Notes under the pieces: model-generated
The model's database searches: none
What the model was told of the DNA's origin: nothing
Seen by the model: the letters and a program-made list of their open reading frames with translations, nothing else
Shown here: positions 56,250 to 64,000 of the stretch, one piece after another
How positions within the stretch are numbered: position 1 is the stretch's first letter
Layout: each line of letters begins with the position of its first letter
Translations under genes and position numbers: made by a program
Source: Oxalobacteraceae bacterium
Lineage (GTDB): Bacteria > Pseudomonadota > Gammaproteobacteria > Burkholderiales > Burkholderiaceae_D
Length of the DNA: 64,000 bases
Reading direction: 5' to 3'
NCBI GenBank assembly: GCA_013284265.1
Contig: JABTBR010000009.1
Span: 81,115-145,114, forward strand

Positions 56250-57179
56250 TTAGGCGCGGTCCGCCACGCGCTCGCCCATGATGCCGGACGGACGGATAGT
56301 CAATACGATGATCAACACGACGAAGGCGAAGATGTCCTGGTAGTGGCTGCCGAGGAAGCCGCCGGTCAGGTCGCCGATATAGCCGGCGCCCAGGCTTTCG
56401 ATAATGCCCAGCAGGATGCCGCCTATCATGGCGCCATAGATATTGCCGATGCCGCCCAGCACCGCGGCCGAGAAGGCTTTCAGGCCGGGCACGAAGCCCA
56501 TCGCGAACTGGATGGACGAATAGTTGGCGCCCCACATCACGCCGGCCACCGCGGCCAGCGCCGCGCCGATGGCGAAGGTGGCGACGATGACCTTGTTCGA
56601 GTCCACGCCCATCAGGCCGGCCACGCGCGGGTTTTCGGCCGTGGCGCGCATGGCCCGGCCCATCTTGGTTTTTTCCACCAGCATCACCAGGCCGAACATC
56701 GACAGCGCGGCCAGCACCAGCAGCAGCAGCTGGGTTTGCGAGATCACGGCGCCGCCGATGGCGATAGGCTCGGTCGACAGCAGGGTCGGGAAAGGCAGCG
56801 GATTGCGGCCCCAGATCATCATCGCGAAGGTTTGCAGCAGGATGGACACGCCGATCGCGGTGATCAGCGGCGCCAGCCGGGGCGCGTTGCGCAGGCGGCG
56901 GTAGGCTATGCGTTCGATCAATATATTGACCAGCATGCAGACCGGAATCGCGCCACCGATGGCGATGGCCAGCTTGACGAAACCGGGCAGATCCGGCGCG
57001 TAGGAGTTGAGCAGGTTGAGGATGGTCAGGCCCGCCATGGCGCCTATCATCAGCACGTCGCCGTGGGCGAAGTTAATCAGATTCAACACGCCATACACCA
57101 TCGTGTAACCGAGGGCGACCAGTGCATACATGCTGCCCAGCACCAGGCCATTGATAATTTGTTGGATAAAAGTATCCAT
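56250..57179 (-). CDS. livH: Branched-chain amino acid ABC transporter permease LivH
   Basis: 309 residues, eight membrane helices. Starts FIQQIINGLVLGSMYALVALGYTMVYG (QQIINGLVLGSMYALVALG) and has the coupling region RAMRATAENPRVAGLMGVDS, both typical of LivH. First gene of livHMGF. The usual binding protein gene livJ/livK is not next to it. Confidence 0.94.
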   Translation of the reverse strand: MDTFIQQIINGLVLGSMYALVALGYTMVYGVLNLINFAHGDVLMIGAMAGLTILNLLNSYAPDLPGFVKLAIAIGGAIPVCMLVNILIERIAYRRLRNAPRLAPLITAIGVSILLQTFAMMIWGRNPLPFPTLLSTEPIAIGGAVISQTQLLLLVLAALSMFGLVMLVEKTKMGRAMRATAENPRVAGLMGVDSNKVIVATFAIGAALAAVAGVMWGANYSSIQFAMGFVPGLKAFSAAVLGGIGNIYGAMIGGILLGIIESLGAGYIGDLTGGFLGSHYQDIFAFVVLIIVLTIRPSGIMGERVADRA

Positions 57180-57230
57180 GGTTGAGATTGCCCCTTTTTT
57201 CGTATTGAATGACTGGCGCCTGTTGACGCG

Positions 57231-57269
57231 GCTTACCTAGCAAGCTTACTTAGCAAGCTTACTTAGCAA
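57231..57269. repeat. Three tandem 13-bp repeats upstream of livH
   Basis: GCTTACCTAGCAA, GCTTACTTAGCAA, GCTTACTTAGCAA in perfect tandem (one base differs in the first), 52 bp before the livH start and directly beside the hairpin at 57271. Confidence 0.85.
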
Positions 57270-57270
57270 A

Positions 57271-57302
57271 AGCGGCACACGAAGTTAGCTTCGAGTGCCG
57301 CT
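57271..57302 (-). terminator. Bulged hairpin between ispH and livH
   Basis: AGCGGCAC-A-CGAAG-TTAG-CTTCG-A-GTGCCGCT: outer 8 bp, A-A mismatch, inner 5 bp, 4-base loop. On the minus strand it is followed by TTTT, so it could end the fkpB-ispH transcript or act in the liv leader. Confidence 0.65.
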
Positions 57303-57433
57303 CTTGATCTGAAGTCTTAACGTCAATTTTTCCAAGCGTTCGCAATAATAGCCATGTTTAATGAAAACTAATATCGGAAAAATCGGTAGTTGCACGAATA
57401 TTATTTAAGCAGTAGGGCAATTCTCTCAGAATT

Positions 57434-58384
57434 TCACTCATTGGCAGTGTTTTTTACGCCATCGAGACCTTTTGGCAGTGGGAAAGTGACTGCTTCCTCC
57501 ACCCCATCCAGCGTCCGCACACTGCGCACGCCCAGTTCCTTCAGGCGTTCGATGACCGCATGCACCAGCACTTCCGGCGCCGAGGCGCCCGCCGTGACGC
57601 CCACGCGGATCTTGCCTTCCAGCCAGGCCGGCTCGATCTGGGTGGCATTGTCGATCATATAGGCTTGCGTGCCCATTTTCTCGGCCACTTCGCGCAGGCG
57701 GTTGGAATTCGAACTGTTCGGGCTGCCCACGACGATCACCAACTCCACCTGGGGCGCCATGAACTTGACGGCTTCCTGGCGGTTGGTGGTGGCATAGCAG
57801 ATATCGCCTTTTTTCGGCTCGATGATGGCTGGATACTTCAGTTTCAGCGCCTCAATGATGTCGGCGGTGTCGTCCACCGACAAGGTGGTCTGCGACACAT
57901 AGGCCAGCATCTCGGGCTTGGTCACGTTCAGCGTGGCCACATCGGCCACCGTTTCCACCAGATACATGCCCTCTTCGGTCTGGCCCATCGTGCCCTCGAC
58001 TTCCGGGTGGCCATCGTGGCCGATCATGACGATCTCGCAACCCTGGCGGCGCATCTTGGCCACTTCCACGTGCACCTTGGTCACCAGCGGACAGGTCGCG
58101 TCGAAAATGCTCAGGCCGCGCGATTCCGCCTCGGCGCGCACGGCCTTGGACACGCCATGCGCCGAAAATACCAGGGTATTGCCGGCCGGGACGTCGTCCA
58201 GGTCTTCGATGAAGATCGCACCCTTGTTGCGCAGATCGGCCACCACATAGGCGTTGTGCACGATCTCGTGGCGCACATAGATGGGCGCGCCGAACTGTTG
58301 CAGCGCGCGTTCGACGATTTCAATGGCACGGTCGACGCCGGCGCAAAAGCCGCGTGGCTGGGCCAGCAGGAGTTCTTTGTCCAT
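57434..58384 (-). CDS. ispH: 4-hydroxy-3-methylbut-2-enyl diphosphate reductase
   Basis: 316 residues. Iron-sulfur ligands Cys14 ([12 protein letters not shown]), the Cys of [11 protein letters not shown] (about 98) and the Cys of ICYATTNRQ (about 198); catalytic Glu in [10 protein letters not shown]; substrate Ser-Asn in [11 protein letters not shown]. Last step of the MEP isoprenoid pathway. Eleven bp after fkpB, the same order as in E. coli. Confidence 0.97.
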   Translation of the reverse strand: MDKELLLAQPRGFCAGVDRAIEIVERALQQFGAPIYVRHEIVHNAYVVADLRNKGAIFIEDLDDVPAGNTLVFSAHGVSKAVRAEAESRGLSIFDATCPLVTKVHVEVAKMRRQGCEIVMIGHDGHPEVEGTMGQTEEGMYLVETVADVATLNVTKPEMLAYVSQTTLSVDDTADIIEALKLKYPAIIEPKKGDICYATTNRQEAVKFMAPQVELVIVVGSPNSSNSNRLREVAEKMGTQAYMIDNATQIEPAWLEGKIRVGVTAGASAPEVLVHAVIERLKELGVRSVRTLDGVEEAVTFPLPKGLDGVKNTANE

Positions 58385-58394
58385 CTGTCTACCT

Positions 58395-58853
58395 TTACAG
58401 AACGGAAATCAGGTTCACTTCGAAACGCAGCGGCTGGCCGGCCAGCGGGTGATTGAAGTCGAACAAAGCCGACTCCTCGCCCAGCTCGCGCAGGATGCCC
58501 GCGAAACGGCCGCCGCCCGGTGCGGCGAAATCGACCAGGTCGCCGATCTTGTAATCGGCGCCCGGCACGGAATTCTCGTCCAGGGTCGCGCGCGACACTT
58601 TCTGGATCAGATCGGGATTGCGCTCGCCAAAGCCCTGGCCGGCGGCCAGTTCGAAGGTCTTGTGCGTGCCTTCCGGCAAGCCCAGCAGCAGTTCTTCCAG
58701 CACCGGGGCCAATTGGCCCTGTCCCAGCATCAAGGTGGCGGGATTTCCGGCAAAGGTTGAGACGATATCAGTACCGTCGAGCGCGGCGAGACGATAATGC
58801 AGAGTGAGATAGGCCGATTGGGTAACGACGGCGGCAGCTGGAGCGTTGGACAT
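58395..58853 (-). CDS. fkpB: FKBP-type peptidyl-prolyl isomerase (FkpB/SlpA-like)
   Basis: 152 residues with the SlpA-type split FKBP fold: [66 protein letters not shown] and a C-terminal [14 protein letters not shown] (pieces of 20 or fewer: [41 protein letters not shown]). It assists protein folding. Operon with ispH. Confidence 0.93.
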   Translation of the reverse strand: MSNAPAAAVVTQSAYLTLHYRLAALDGTDIVSTFAGNPATLMLGQGQLAPVLEELLLGLPEGTHKTFELAAGQGFGERNPDLIQKVSRATLDENSVPGADYKIGDLVDFAAPGGGRFAGILRELGEESALFDFNHPLAGQPLRFEVNLISVL

Positions 58854-58961
58854 GGCGACAATTTCAGTGAGCTTGCAAACCGATATTGTAAGCCACCTTG
58901 GTGTCCCGGCCCCAGCCGCATGCGCATTTCAGCGCCTTGAGAGGCGCACGGGGAGGAAAAT

Positions 58962-59636
58962 ATGCCGATTCACGACTGGCCCTTGCATCTGCGCCCACGC
59001 GAGCGCCTGATCGCCCAGGGGCCGCAAGTACTGTCCGACGCCGAATTGCTGGCCGTCTTCCTGCGCGTGGGCGTGGCCGGCCAGGACGCCGTGAGCCTGG
59101 CGCGCGACACCCTGGGCCATTTCGGCTCGCTGCAGGGCCTGTTCGGCGCCAGCCAGGCCCAGTTTTGCGCCCTGCACGGCATGGGCACGGCCAAATTCGC
59201 CCAGTTGCAGGCGGTCATGGAACTGGCGCGCCGCGCCATTGGCGAGGAACTCAAGAACGGCGCCACCCTCAGCTCGCCCACGGCGGTCAAGGAATACCTG
59301 CGCCTGATCTTCCAGAACCAGCACTGCGAATCCTTCCATGTACTGTTCCTGGATGTAAAGAATCGCCTGATCGAGGCGCGCGAACTGTTTCGCGGCACCC
59401 TCACCCACACCAGCGTCTACCCGCGCGAAGTGGTCAAGGAAGCGCTGCAGCGCAACGCCGCCAGCGTGATGCTGGCCCATAACCACCCGTCCGGCACGCC
59501 CGAGCCCAGCGAATCGGATTTATTACTGACGCGCGCGCTGATGCAGGCGCTGGCCCTGGTCGATGTGCGCGTGCTCGACCATTTTGTGGTGGCCGGGAAC
59601 CGCGTGCATTCGTTTGCCGAGCACGGCCAATTGTGA
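58962..59636 (+). CDS. radC: RadC family JAB-domain protein
   Basis: 224 residues from ATG 58962, GGGAGGAAAA upstream. N-terminal UPF0758-type helix-hairpin-helix region (about 1-80, [34 protein letters not shown]) and a C-terminal JAMM metal site (about 105-224) with HNHPSG...SESD. E. coli RadC was once linked to DNA repair, but that phenotype was traced to recG; the role is unclear. Upstream of rpmB as in many proteobacteria. Confidence 0.95.
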   Translation: MPIHDWPLHLRPRERLIAQGPQVLSDAELLAVFLRVGVAGQDAVSLARDTLGHFGSLQGLFGASQAQFCALHGMGTAKFAQLQAVMELARRAIGEELKNGATLSSPTAVKEYLRLIFQNQHCESFHVLFLDVKNRLIEARELFRGTLTHTSVYPREVVKEALQRNAASVMLAHNHPSGTPEPSESDLLLTRALMQALALVDVRVLDHFVVAGNRVHSFAEHGQL

Positions 59637-59665
59637 CATTTCGCATTCAATTGCAAACCCGATGC

Positions 59666-59750
59666 CGACATACCACGGTATACCTGCCCATGCATACCCC
59701 GGCCAAAGCTTATTTCCCCCTGCGTATACCCTTGTTTACCCTAGGTAAAC
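59666..59750. other. TATACC-rich stretch and palindrome between radC and rpmB
   Basis: Within 85 bp there are four ATACC words, including GGTATACC and CGTATACCC, and the palindrome GTTTACC-CTA-GGTAAAC (59734-59750), upstream of the rpmB promoter. No protein-coding sense. Confidence 0.35.
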
Positions 59751-59824
59751 CCGCAAACCCGGGGTGAAAAACAGATTGTTAAATATTTTCATATGCACGC
59801 GACACACTTGTTTTTCACAAGTCA

Positions 59825-59853
59825 TTGAAAAAGCTGGGGTTTTTAGATATACT
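59825..59853 (+). promoter_or_regulatory. Sigma-70 promoter of rpmB-rpmG
   Basis: TTGAAA (59825-59830), 17-bp spacer, TATACT (59848-59853), five of six matches each, 41 bp before rpmB, after an AT-rich UP-like stretch (TTAAATATTTTCATA). Confidence 0.8.
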
Positions 59854-59893
59854 CTCGTTTTTCCAATGTTGGAATGTCTTTAAGGAGTGCACC

Positions 59894-60130
59894 ATGGCAC
59901 GTGTTTGCCAAGTCACTGGGAAGAAGCCGATGGTCGGCAACAATGTTTCCCATGCAAACAACAAAACCAAACGTCGTTTCCTGCCTAACTTGCAGAATCG
60001 TCGTATTTTTGTTGAATCTGAAAATCGCTGGGTCTCCCTGCGCCTGTCCAACGCCGGTCTGCGCGTGATCGACAAAGTCGGCATCGACGCCGTGCTGGTC
60101 GATATGCGCGCTCGTGGCGAAAAAGTCTAA
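59894..60130 (+). CDS. rpmB: 50S ribosomal protein L28
   Basis: 78 residues from ATG 59894, AAGGAG 7 bases upstream. Conserved N-terminus [20 protein letters not shown] and [12 protein letters not shown]. Component of the large ribosomal subunit. Followed by rpmG after 13 bp. The zinc-binding Cys pattern of some L28 forms is absent except Cys5. Confidence 0.98.
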   Translation: MARVCQVTGKKPMVGNNVSHANNKTKRRFLPNLQNRRIFVESENRWVSLRLSNAGLRVIDKVGIDAVLVDMRARGEKV

Positions 60131-60143
60131 TTAGGGAGCTACC

Positions 60144-60311
60144 ATGGCAAAATCTGGCCGCGACAAAATCAAGCTGGAATCGACCGCAGGTACGGGTCAC
60201 TTCTACACCACCACCAAGAACAAGCGTACTACGCCAGCTAAAATGGAGATCATGAAGTTCGATCCTAAAGCTCGCAAGCACGTAACGTACAAAGAAACCA
60301 AGATCAAGTAA
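60144..60311 (+). CDS. rpmG: 50S ribosomal protein L33
   Basis: 55 residues, GGGAG upstream. [20 protein letters not shown] and [20 protein letters not shown] mark L33. It has no Cys pairs, so it is the zinc-independent (C-minus) form. Same rpmB-rpmG order as in E. coli. Confidence 0.98.
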   Translation: MAKSGRDKIKLESTAGTGHFYTTTKNKRTTPAKMEIMKFDPKARKHVTYKETKIK

Positions 60312-60330
60312 TTCGATCTTCGTTCTACAA

Positions 60331-60389
60331 AAAACCCCGCCAGCCTGAACGCGATCAAGATCGCGCTCTGTGCAGGCGGGGTTTTTTTT
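60331..60389 (+). terminator. Intrinsic terminator of rpmB-rpmG
   Basis: AAAACCCCGCC / GGCGGGGTTTT outer stem with T8 tail; an inner GCGATC-AA-GATCGC stem lies in the loop, making a two-tier hairpin. Confidence 0.93.
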
Positions 60390-60425
60390 CGTCCTGTTTT
60401 TTTCGCCCGAATGGGGCTGACTCAC

Positions 60426-61085
60426 TCAGCCAGTGAATTTCTTTACCACCGCGCCACCGGCGCAAGCCTGGTCGCGCTGCACATAATCCCAGGCGCCGGA
60501 GACGATCGCGGTGACGCGGCCGTTCGCATTGTCGAAGCGCATCCCGTACTGCCCGCCGCCGGTCTGCAGCGCCAGCGCCGCGCCCTGCCCTTCGGCAATG
60601 GCTTCGGCTGCCCCCTCCAGCGTCAAGGGCCGAAGCGCCTCGCCATACAGGCGCGCCAGTTTATCCAGCGTATCGTCGATGTCCACGCCACGGTCGGAAC
60701 CCAGGCCCCTGGCCTGCGCATCGACCCGCTGCAAATGCCCGGCCGCGAAGGTCAGCACAATGCCGGGCTCACCAATAGGGGACAGCTGGAAACAGCCATG
60801 GCGGCCGAATTGCGCCGGCGCGGGTTGGGCCAGCGGCTCGTCCAGCAGGCGCCGCACCAACTCAAAGCGCATTCCAACCCGCAAGGGTCCGGCACCGTCG
60901 ACACGCAAGGTCCAGTCCGCCGCCTGCGCGGACTGCGGCAAACTCAGCGGCAAGGCCAGCGCGCACAGCCTACCCAGCTTACGCAGGCCGACCATCCGTC
61001 CGGCAAGGCCGGCCTGCGCCGGCGACGCCATGTCGGGCACAGCCCGTCCCGACCACCCAGTGGCGGCCAACATTCCAGGGCTCAT
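60426..61085 (-). CDS. Exported hypothetical protein
   Basis: 219 residues from ATG 61085, which has AAAGGA 7 bases upstream. If the later ATG at 60995 (MVGLRKLGRLCALALPL) is used, the protein is 189 residues with a normal-length signal peptide ending SAQAAD; with the first start the leader is unusually long. The mature domain has DWTLRVDGAGPLRVGMRFELV, RHGCFQLSP, QRVDAQARGLGSDRGVDI and QTGGGQYGMRFDNANGRVTAI, two Cys that could pair, and looks like a compact beta-rich domain. I do not recognise a family. It sits between two terminators on the strand opposite rpmG. Confidence 0.65.
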   Translation of the reverse strand: MSPGMLAATGWSGRAVPDMASPAQAGLAGRMVGLRKLGRLCALALPLSLPQSAQAADWTLRVDGAGPLRVGMRFELVRRLLDEPLAQPAPAQFGRHGCFQLSPIGEPGIVLTFAAGHLQRVDAQARGLGSDRGVDIDDTLDKLARLYGEALRPLTLEGAAEAIAEGQGAALALQTGGGQYGMRFDNANGRVTAIVSGAWDYVQRDQACAGGAVVKKFTG

Positions 61086-61109
61086 TGCACAATCCTTTGC
61101 CAGAAAAGC

Positions 61110-61135
61110 AAAACGGCTCCATCGGGAGCCGTTTT
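61110..61135. terminator. Intrinsic terminator after the desaturase gene
   Basis: AAAACGGCTCC-ATCG-GGAGCCGTTTT, perfect 11-bp stem with A- and T-ends, bidirectional. Confidence 0.88.
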
Positions 61136-61170
61136 ATCTGCCTACATTCGCCAGCCTGAGCCGGCCAGTA

Positions 61171-62373
61171 TCAAGCGTAGCTGCGCAGGCGCAGCGAGAA
61201 GTCTTGCAGGGACTTGATGCCCGAGCCTTCGGCCCGCTCGCACCAGTCTTGCAGCTTGTGCAGCAGCTGATCGCGGGTGAAGTGCGAACGCTCCCAGATC
61301 ACGCCCAGTTCCACGCGCATATTGTGCATGGTTTCCAGCGCCTTGCTGTGCTGGAACAACTCGGACAGTTGCTGTTGCTGAGGCGCGCCCAGCTTGCCCG
61401 GCTCGCGCTGCAGCAGCTTGCGCGACGATTTCAGGAAACGCGATTCCAGCTGGGCCTTGTCTTTCAGGTGTTCCAGCTCTTCTTTCCAGGCATGCTTGAC
61501 CGACTTGGCATACTTGGCCATCACATCATAGCGGTTGGCGATCACCGATTGCAGGGTGTCGAAGTCCGCTTGCATCTTACCGTGAGCGAATTTCGGCTCC
61601 GGCGCGCGTTTCTTGACCTTGGCCAGGCCCAGGGTTTCCAGCACGCGGATGTAGAACCAGCCGATATCGAATTCATACCATTTGGACGACAGCTTGGCCG
61701 AGGTCGCGAAGGTGTGATGGTTGTTGTGCAACTCTTCGCCACCGATCAGGATGCCGAAAGGAATGATGTTGGTGGCGGCATCCGAGCAATCGTAGTTGCG
61801 GTAGCCCCAGTAGTGGCCGATGCCGTTGATGATGCCGGCGGCGGTGATCGGTATCCACATCATCTGCACGGCCCACACGGACACGCCGATCACGCCGAAC
61901 AGCAGCACATTGATCACCAGCAGCGAGGCGACGCCCTGCCAGCTGAAGCGGGTGTACAGATTGCGTTCGATCCAGTCGGTCGGGGTGCCATGGCCGTATT
62001 TGTCCATGGTTTCCATGTTCTTCGATTCAGCGCGGTACAGCTCGGCGCCTTCCCAGAACACTTTTTTGATGCCGCGGGTGACCGGGCTATGCGGATCTTC
62101 CTCGGTATCGCATTTGGCGTGGTGCTTGCGGTGAATCGCGGCCCATTCCTTGGTCACCTGGCCGGTGGTCAGCCACAGCCAGAAACGGAAGAAATGGCTA
62201 GGGATGGCGTGCAGCTCCAGCGCACGGTGGGCCTGATGGCGGTGCAGATAGATGGTGACGCTGGCGATCGTGATATGGGTAACGATCAGGGTATAGAAGA
62301 ACACTTGCCAAGCGGTGAGTCCGGTGACGCCGTTTGCCAAAAAATCAAGAACTGCATTTACACTAAAAGTCAT
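61171..62373 (-). CDS. Membrane fatty acid desaturase (delta-9 type)
   Basis: 400 residues from ATG 62373, GGAG 8 bases upstream. The three histidine boxes are intact: H44RHQAH49, H81RKHH85 and H216NNHH220, with four membrane helices around them. This is the acyl-CoA/acyl-lipid desaturase family that introduces a cis double bond using O2 and a di-iron centre. An unusual charged helical tail (about 250-400, with LKDKAQLESRFLKSSRKLLQ) extends beyond the catalytic core. A TACAAT (minus strand, 62453-62448) may be the -10. Role in membrane fluidity, especially in the cold, is plausible. Confidence 0.92.
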   Translation of the reverse strand: MTFSVNAVLDFLANGVTGLTAWQVFFYTLIVTHITIASVTIYLHRHQAHRALELHAIPSHFFRFWLWLTTGQVTKEWAAIHRKHHAKCDTEEDPHSPVTRGIKKVFWEGAELYRAESKNMETMDKYGHGTPTDWIERNLYTRFSWQGVASLLVINVLLFGVIGVSVWAVQMMWIPITAAGIINGIGHYWGYRNYDCSDAATNIIPFGILIGGEELHNNHHTFATSAKLSSKWYEFDIGWFYIRVLETLGLAKVKKRAPEPKFAHGKMQADFDTLQSVIANRYDVMAKYAKSVKHAWKEELEHLKDKAQLESRFLKSSRKLLQREPGKLGAPQQQQLSELFQHSKALETMHNMRVELGVIWERSHFTRDQLLHKLQDWCERAEGSGIKSLQDFSLRLRSYA

Positions 62374-62499
62374 TACTGCTCCAAAGTGGATGTCCCTTGC
62401 GGTCGCTCCCCAGACGAGGAGGTCCGATATTATTGGTATTGGGCGCCATTGTACGCTGAATTGAAAGTGATTTGCGGAAGCTTTCCCGCAGTGCAACGA

Positions 62500-63864
62500 T
62501 TATTCTGAACGGGCCGGCGCGGCGGGAGCGGGCGGGCCGAACACAGGCTGGGCCTGCTCCGGCACGGGGACCGTGCCGACGATGCGCATCTCGCGCTGCG
62601 GGAAAGGCACGGAAATATTGTTGGTCTTCAAGGCGCGCCAGATCGCCCGGTTGACATCGGAAATCACCCCACCGCGGCCGTTTTCCGGATCGTGGATCCA
62701 GAAGCCGACCTGCAGGTCCAGGCCGTCCGCGCCAAAGCTGAGCAACTGCGCCGATGGTGGTTTCTCCTTTGAAACACGCTCAACCGACAAGGCCGCCTCT
62801 TCCAGCAGCAGCAGCACAGGATCGAGTTCGGTCTCATACGCCACCGAGACCTTGGTACTAATCCACAGCATCTTGTTCGACAGCGAGGAATTCTGCACTG
62901 CGCCCGACACCAGCATCTCGTTCGGCACGATCGATTCGACGCCGTCCAGCCCCTGCAATACCGTGTAGCGGGTATTGATCTGGGTCACGCGACCGCTGTA
63001 TTTATCCACCGTGATCATGTCGCCTATGGTCAGGCTGCGGTCCAGCAGAATCACGAAGCCAGACACATAGTTGCTGGCGATTTTCTGTAAACCAAGCCCC
63101 AATCCAACGCCCAGTGCGCCACCGAACACAGAAAGTACCGTCAGATCGATCCCCACCAGCGACAGACTGGCCAATACCGCGACCACGATCAGGATCGCCC
63201 GGCCCATGCGCGCCAGCACCACGCGCAGGTTCGAATGCATGCCGTCGATGTGCATCAGGCGCTCTTCCAGCGCCGCGCCGGCCCACAGCGCCAGCATCAA
63301 GGTCAGCACCACCGACACGGCACCCTGCAGGATGGCCGCGATCGAGACCTTGTGCTTACCCAGCGGCAGCAGTGTGTCGTCCAGATATTTAAAGATATCG
63401 TCCCACAAGCCCGTGATATAGAGCACGAAGGCGAGCCAGACCAGCAGCTGGAAGATTTTCTCGAAGGTCAGCATCGCCGCCCCCACCTGGCCCTGGCGCG
63501 CGAAGACGCGGCGCAGCAGGTAGAAGGTGAAGCGGATCACCACCAGCGCGCCGAAGATGGGCAGCACCACCTTGAACAGGTTCACATGATGCCAATGCGC
63601 CAGCACCAGCCTGGACAGGGCCAGCAGGGCGACGATGGCCAGCGGTCCCAGCACGCGGCCGAAACTTTCCATGCCGAACTGCGCCACCCTGCCCTGCTCG
63701 CCGTCGATATCGGGATTGTGGCTAAGGCGCCCACGCATCAGGCGTCCTAAGCCCCAGCCCAGCAGGATGGACAGGGCGATGGCGCCCAGTTGCCACAGCA
63801 GGCCGGGATCGTTCAGGTCGCTGGCCAGATCGGCCAGCAGATTGGCAAGGGGGAGTTGATTCAT
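62500..63864 (-). CDS. MscS-family mechanosensitive channel
   Basis: 454 residues. Four to five N-terminal membrane helices (about 20-190), a pore helix rich in Gly/Ala (FGGALGVGLGLGLQKIASNY, about 240-260) and the MscS beta domain (about 270-330: LDRSLTIGDMITVDKYSGRV), then a C-terminal alpha/beta vestibule with a Pro-rich tail. It releases solutes on hypo-osmotic shock. The pore wording resembles the YbdG/YnaI-like subgroup of larger MscS homologues. No operon partner is visible. Confidence 0.9.
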   Translation of the reverse strand: MNQLPLANLLADLASDLNDPGLLWQLGAIALSILLGWGLGRLMRGRLSHNPDIDGEQGRVAQFGMESFGRVLGPLAIVALLALSRLVLAHWHHVNLFKVVLPIFGALVVIRFTFYLLRRVFARQGQVGAAMLTFEKIFQLLVWLAFVLYITGLWDDIFKYLDDTLLPLGKHKVSIAAILQGAVSVVLTLMLALWAGAALEERLMHIDGMHSNLRVVLARMGRAILIVVAVLASLSLVGIDLTVLSVFGGALGVGLGLGLQKIASNYVSGFVILLDRSLTIGDMITVDKYSGRVTQINTRYTVLQGLDGVESIVPNEMLVSGAVQNSSLSNKMLWISTKVSVAYETELDPVLLLLEEAALSVERVSKEKPPSAQLLSFGADGLDLQVGFWIHDPENGRGGVISDVNRAIWRALKTNNISVPFPQREMRIVGTVPVPEQAQPVFGPPAPAAPARSE

Positions 63865-63978
63865 TGAGGCAAGATGCGGAGTGAACAGAAGCGACAGCTT
63901 AACGTAAACAGCAAGTTTGCTCGCCGTTCGGATAGTGCTGGCCTCACAAAGAAGCGTCGCTTGCGCGGCGTGCCCGTT

Positions 63979-64000
63979 AAAACCCAGGGCAAAGAGCCGG
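63979..64000. repeat. Palindromic intergenic repeat, copy 7 (cut by right edge)
   Basis: AAAACCCAGGGCAAAGAGCC: left arm and linker of the reverse orientation, continuing beyond the window, upstream of the MscS gene. Confidence 0.75.

Noticed and set aside
57180..57433. Missing livK/livJ in the liv operon
   Set aside because: I looked for a binding-protein frame between ispH and livH; there is none, and the space is filled by repeats and a hairpin.

Overview
The window looks like chromosomal DNA of a GC-rich betaproteobacterium of the Oxalobacteraceae (Janthinobacterium / Duganella / Massilia type). Reasons: housekeeping proteins of betaproteobacterial type in compact operons, a CqsA/LqsA-type quorum-sensing locus laid out like the jqs locus described in Janthinobacterium sp. 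HH01, a phasin gene, and a family of palindromic intergenic repeats. No prophage, insertion sequence, CRISPR array or rRNA operon is visible. Genus-level assignment is an inference from gene content.

Layout. 1-1.8 kb: rmuC (cut by the left edge) and a truncated haemoglobin. 1.8-5.5 kb: alpha-hydroxyketone signalling locus, synthase jqsA divergent from the overlapping pair jqsS (membrane histidine kinase) and jqsR (response regulator). 5.7-9.4 kb: large FtsX-type permease and adenine/adenosine deaminase. 10-14.8 kb: prkA-yeaH-spoVR stress module. 15.3-19.2 kb: tonB, exbB, two exbD genes and a TPR protein, with strong hairpins between the last three. 19.4-27.3 kb: ribF, ileS, lspA, coaBC, dut, a PDZ lipoprotein with a degenerate M48 zinc site, and an adhesin-E-like protein. 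27.3-33.5 kb: small genes including a 46-residue membrane peptide, XdhC-family protein, DMT exporter, AlkA, MerR-TipAS regulator, DUF29 and DUF2145 proteins. 33.6-37.2 kb: initiator tRNA, NUDIX hydrolase, N-degron transferases aat and bpt, pyrD. 37.6-40.5 kb: TonB-dependent receptor and a chemoreceptor remnant.

40.7-48 kb is a nine-gene same-strand sulfate cluster: sbp, RBBP9-type hydrolase, 1-Cys peroxiredoxin, TauE-type permease, cysT, cysW, cysA, cysB, with a shared 15-bp sequence in front of sbp and cysT. 48-52.3 kb: dgkA, IclR regulator, PBP7-type peptidase, nitroreductase, DMT exporter. 52.4-53.2 kb: phasin gene whose promoter is bracketed by a 10-bp inverted repeat. 53.5-57.2 kb: livFGMH importer without a binding protein. 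57.4-64 kb: ispH-fkpB, radC, rpmB-rpmG, a secreted hypothetical protein, a fatty acid desaturase and an MscS channel.

A recurrent feature is a roughly 67-bp doubly palindromic repeat (outer arms with the core CCCACGGC, inner arms GGGGTCTGACCC) at seven intergenic places, usually just after a gene end. The points most worth following up are this repeat family and its half-copies, the jqs locus, the phaP and cys operator candidates, the hairpin-segmented tonB-exb operon and the M48 pseudoprotease.
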